Shown here: piece by piece, positions 63,124-64,000 of the stretch | Layout: every line of letters starts with the position of its first letter | Numbering within the stretch: the first letter of the stretch is position 1 | Origin: Ignavibacteriota bacterium | GTDB taxonomy: Bacteria; Bacteroidota; Ignavibacteria; Ignavibacteriales; Melioribacteraceae | Reading direction: 5' to 3' | Assembly: GCA_016713565.1 (NCBI GenBank) | Contig: JADJOX010000007.1 | Coordinates: 858,501-922,500 of the forward strand | DNA length: 64,000 bases | Notes under the pieces: model-generated | Database searches by the model: none | What the model saw: the letters and a program-made list of their open reading frames with translations, nothing else | What the model was told of the DNA's origin: nothing | Program-made: the position numbers and the translations under genes

Positions 63124-64000
63124 TTAGATTATGCTTCTCTTTTTACTTTCATTTTTTAATTTGAATATATAAGCCAATATTTGCGCGACAGCTTTAAATA
63201 ATGTTTCAGGAATTTCTTGACCAACTTCGCACGCTTTGTATAATGCTCTTGCCAGTTGAACGTCTTCATGCAAAGGCACATTATTTTTCTTCGCGATTTC
63301 TTTAATTTTTTGAGCCAAAAGATCCTGACCTTTAGCGACAACTTTTGGTGCGGCACTTTTTCCAATATCATATTTTAACGCTACGGCAAAGTGAGTAGGG
63401 TTTGTAATTACCACATCCGCCTTCGGCACGTCATCAAGCATTCTTTTTCTTGCCATTTCAAATTGTTTGCTTCTTATTTGAGATTTAATAATTGGATCGC
63501 CTTCGGTTTGTTTATGCTCTTCTTTAACCTCCTGCTTTGTCATCATCATATCTTTTTTATGTTTGAACTTTTGATATGCAAAGTCGGAAAAAGCGATTAC
63601 AATATATACTAACGTAACTCGCCAAATAAAATCTATTGAATTTTCAATTGTGTAGTTTACAATTTCCTGAATTGTAAAATTCACCAAACCAATCGAATTA
63701 AGAACCATGTCTGAAAGAAAAATATATGAAAATATTCCAATCGCGCTTAACTTCACAATTGATTTTAATGTTTCAACTAATGGACGAGTAGTTAAAAAAT
63801 TATTTTTAAAACCTTTGATTGGATCTAATTTTGAAAATTTTGGTTCGAGCGCTTTAGGTGTAAATCTAAATCCGACTTGTCCGTAACCTACAGCCAGCGA
63901 TATAACTATTATTCCGAGAAAAACCGGCATCATTGACATTACAAAAAATGTTAATCCCTTTATCGCGTACATACTTAAAACGTCCATACTTAAACTTAAC
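63124..64000 (-). CDS. flhB: flagellar type III export protein FlhB (partial)
   Basis: The reading frame stays open to the right window edge, so the N-terminal part (~65 residues, including the EKTEKAT region) is missing; a Met at 63987 is internal and not the start. Visible: membrane helices, then the cytoplasmic domain with SQIRSKQFEMARKRMLDDVP and the autocleavage motif VVITNPTHFAVALKYD (cut after Asn). VPLHEDVQLARALYKACEVG follows, as in all FlhB. It switches export from rod/hook to filament substrates, with FliK. Confidence 0.96.
   Translation of the reverse strand, partial: LSLSMDVLSMYAIKGLTFFVMSMMPVFLGIIVISLAVGYGQVGFRFTPKALEPKFSKLDPIKGFKNNFLTTRPLVETLKSIVKLSAIGIFSYIFLSDMVLNSIGLVNFTIQEIVNYTIENSIDFIWRVTLVYIVIAFSDFAYQKFKHKKDMMMTKQEVKEEHKQTEGDPIIKSQIRSKQFEMARKRMLDDVPKADVVITNPTHFAVALKYDIGKSAAPKVVAKGQDLLAQKIKEIAKKNNVPLHEDVQLARALYKACEVGQEIPETLFKAVAQILAYIFKLKNESKKRSII

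Noticed and set aside
1..64000. CRISPR arrays, insertion sequences, integrases, tRNA/rRNA genes, toxin-antitoxin or defence islands
   Set aside because: Scanned for direct repeats, transposase-like frames and known RNA signatures; none found. Gene content is syntenic core and motility.

Overview
AT-rich, gene-dense chromosomal window. The gene content points to a flagellated, menaquinone-using diderm of the Bacteroidota/Chlorobi/Ignavibacteria group. Support for this is a menF-menD-menH-menB operon, two S46 dipeptidyl-peptidases (a family common in Bacteroidota), flagellar P- and L-ring genes (flgI, flgH), and abundant OPT/S8 peptide-use genes combined with a complete-looking flagellar system. 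The lineage is inferred from gene content only; no rRNA or tRNA gene is visible.

Layout. 1-4750 (minus): menaquinone operon, menB cut by the window edge. 4834-5950 (plus): YgjP-like metalloprotease and a MarR regulator. 5947-10615 (minus): prmA, dacB, a TatD-radical SAM fusion and purM. 10787-16729 (plus): heat-shock set hrcA-grpE-dnaJ, then a ComEA-like protein, an unknown membrane protein, a PilM-like protein, rsmD and coaD. 16738-20130 (minus): chemoreceptor, TonB-domain protein, HAD phosphatase. 20291-22527 (plus): feoAB iron uptake. 22529-28354: two DPP7-type S46 peptidases flanking an aldehyde dehydrogenase. 28501-28794: a small zinc-ribbon ORF with no normal start codon. 28927-30553 (plus): phosphohexomutase and a small protein. 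30793-37648 (minus): PLP enzyme, then an operon of a membrane protein, a TPP II-like S8 protease and an OPT transporter, closed by a clear terminator.

37805-64000 is one long minus-strand motility block. It begins at the right edge with flhB (cut), flhA, flhF, flhG, then fliA and two tandem HDOD proteins. A degenerate histidine kinase, a membrane protein and a possible FliK analogue follow. The rod/ring/hook-associated genes come next: a 57-residue ORF, flgF, flgG, flgA, flgH, flgI, flgJ-SLT, flgN, flgK and flgL. The block ends with a PomAB/Bacillus-type stator, fliW-csrA, a response regulator, an E. coli-type MotAB stator and a phosphorelay-like group. Gene spacing is a few bases or overlapping almost throughout, so long co-transcribed, translationally coupled units are likely.

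Most of the window is recognisable core biology. The parts that families do not fully explain are the signalling proteins in the motility block (a kinase whose phospho-acceptor His is Glu; a receiver joined to a histidine-containing helix pair without an ATPase domain; a 216-residue orphan between them), the non-lipoprotein FlgH, the 57-residue ORF ahead of flgF, the zinc-ribbon ORF with a lost or unusual start, and the FeoB with an altered G4 motif. No CRISPR array, insertion sequence, prophage or defence island was seen.
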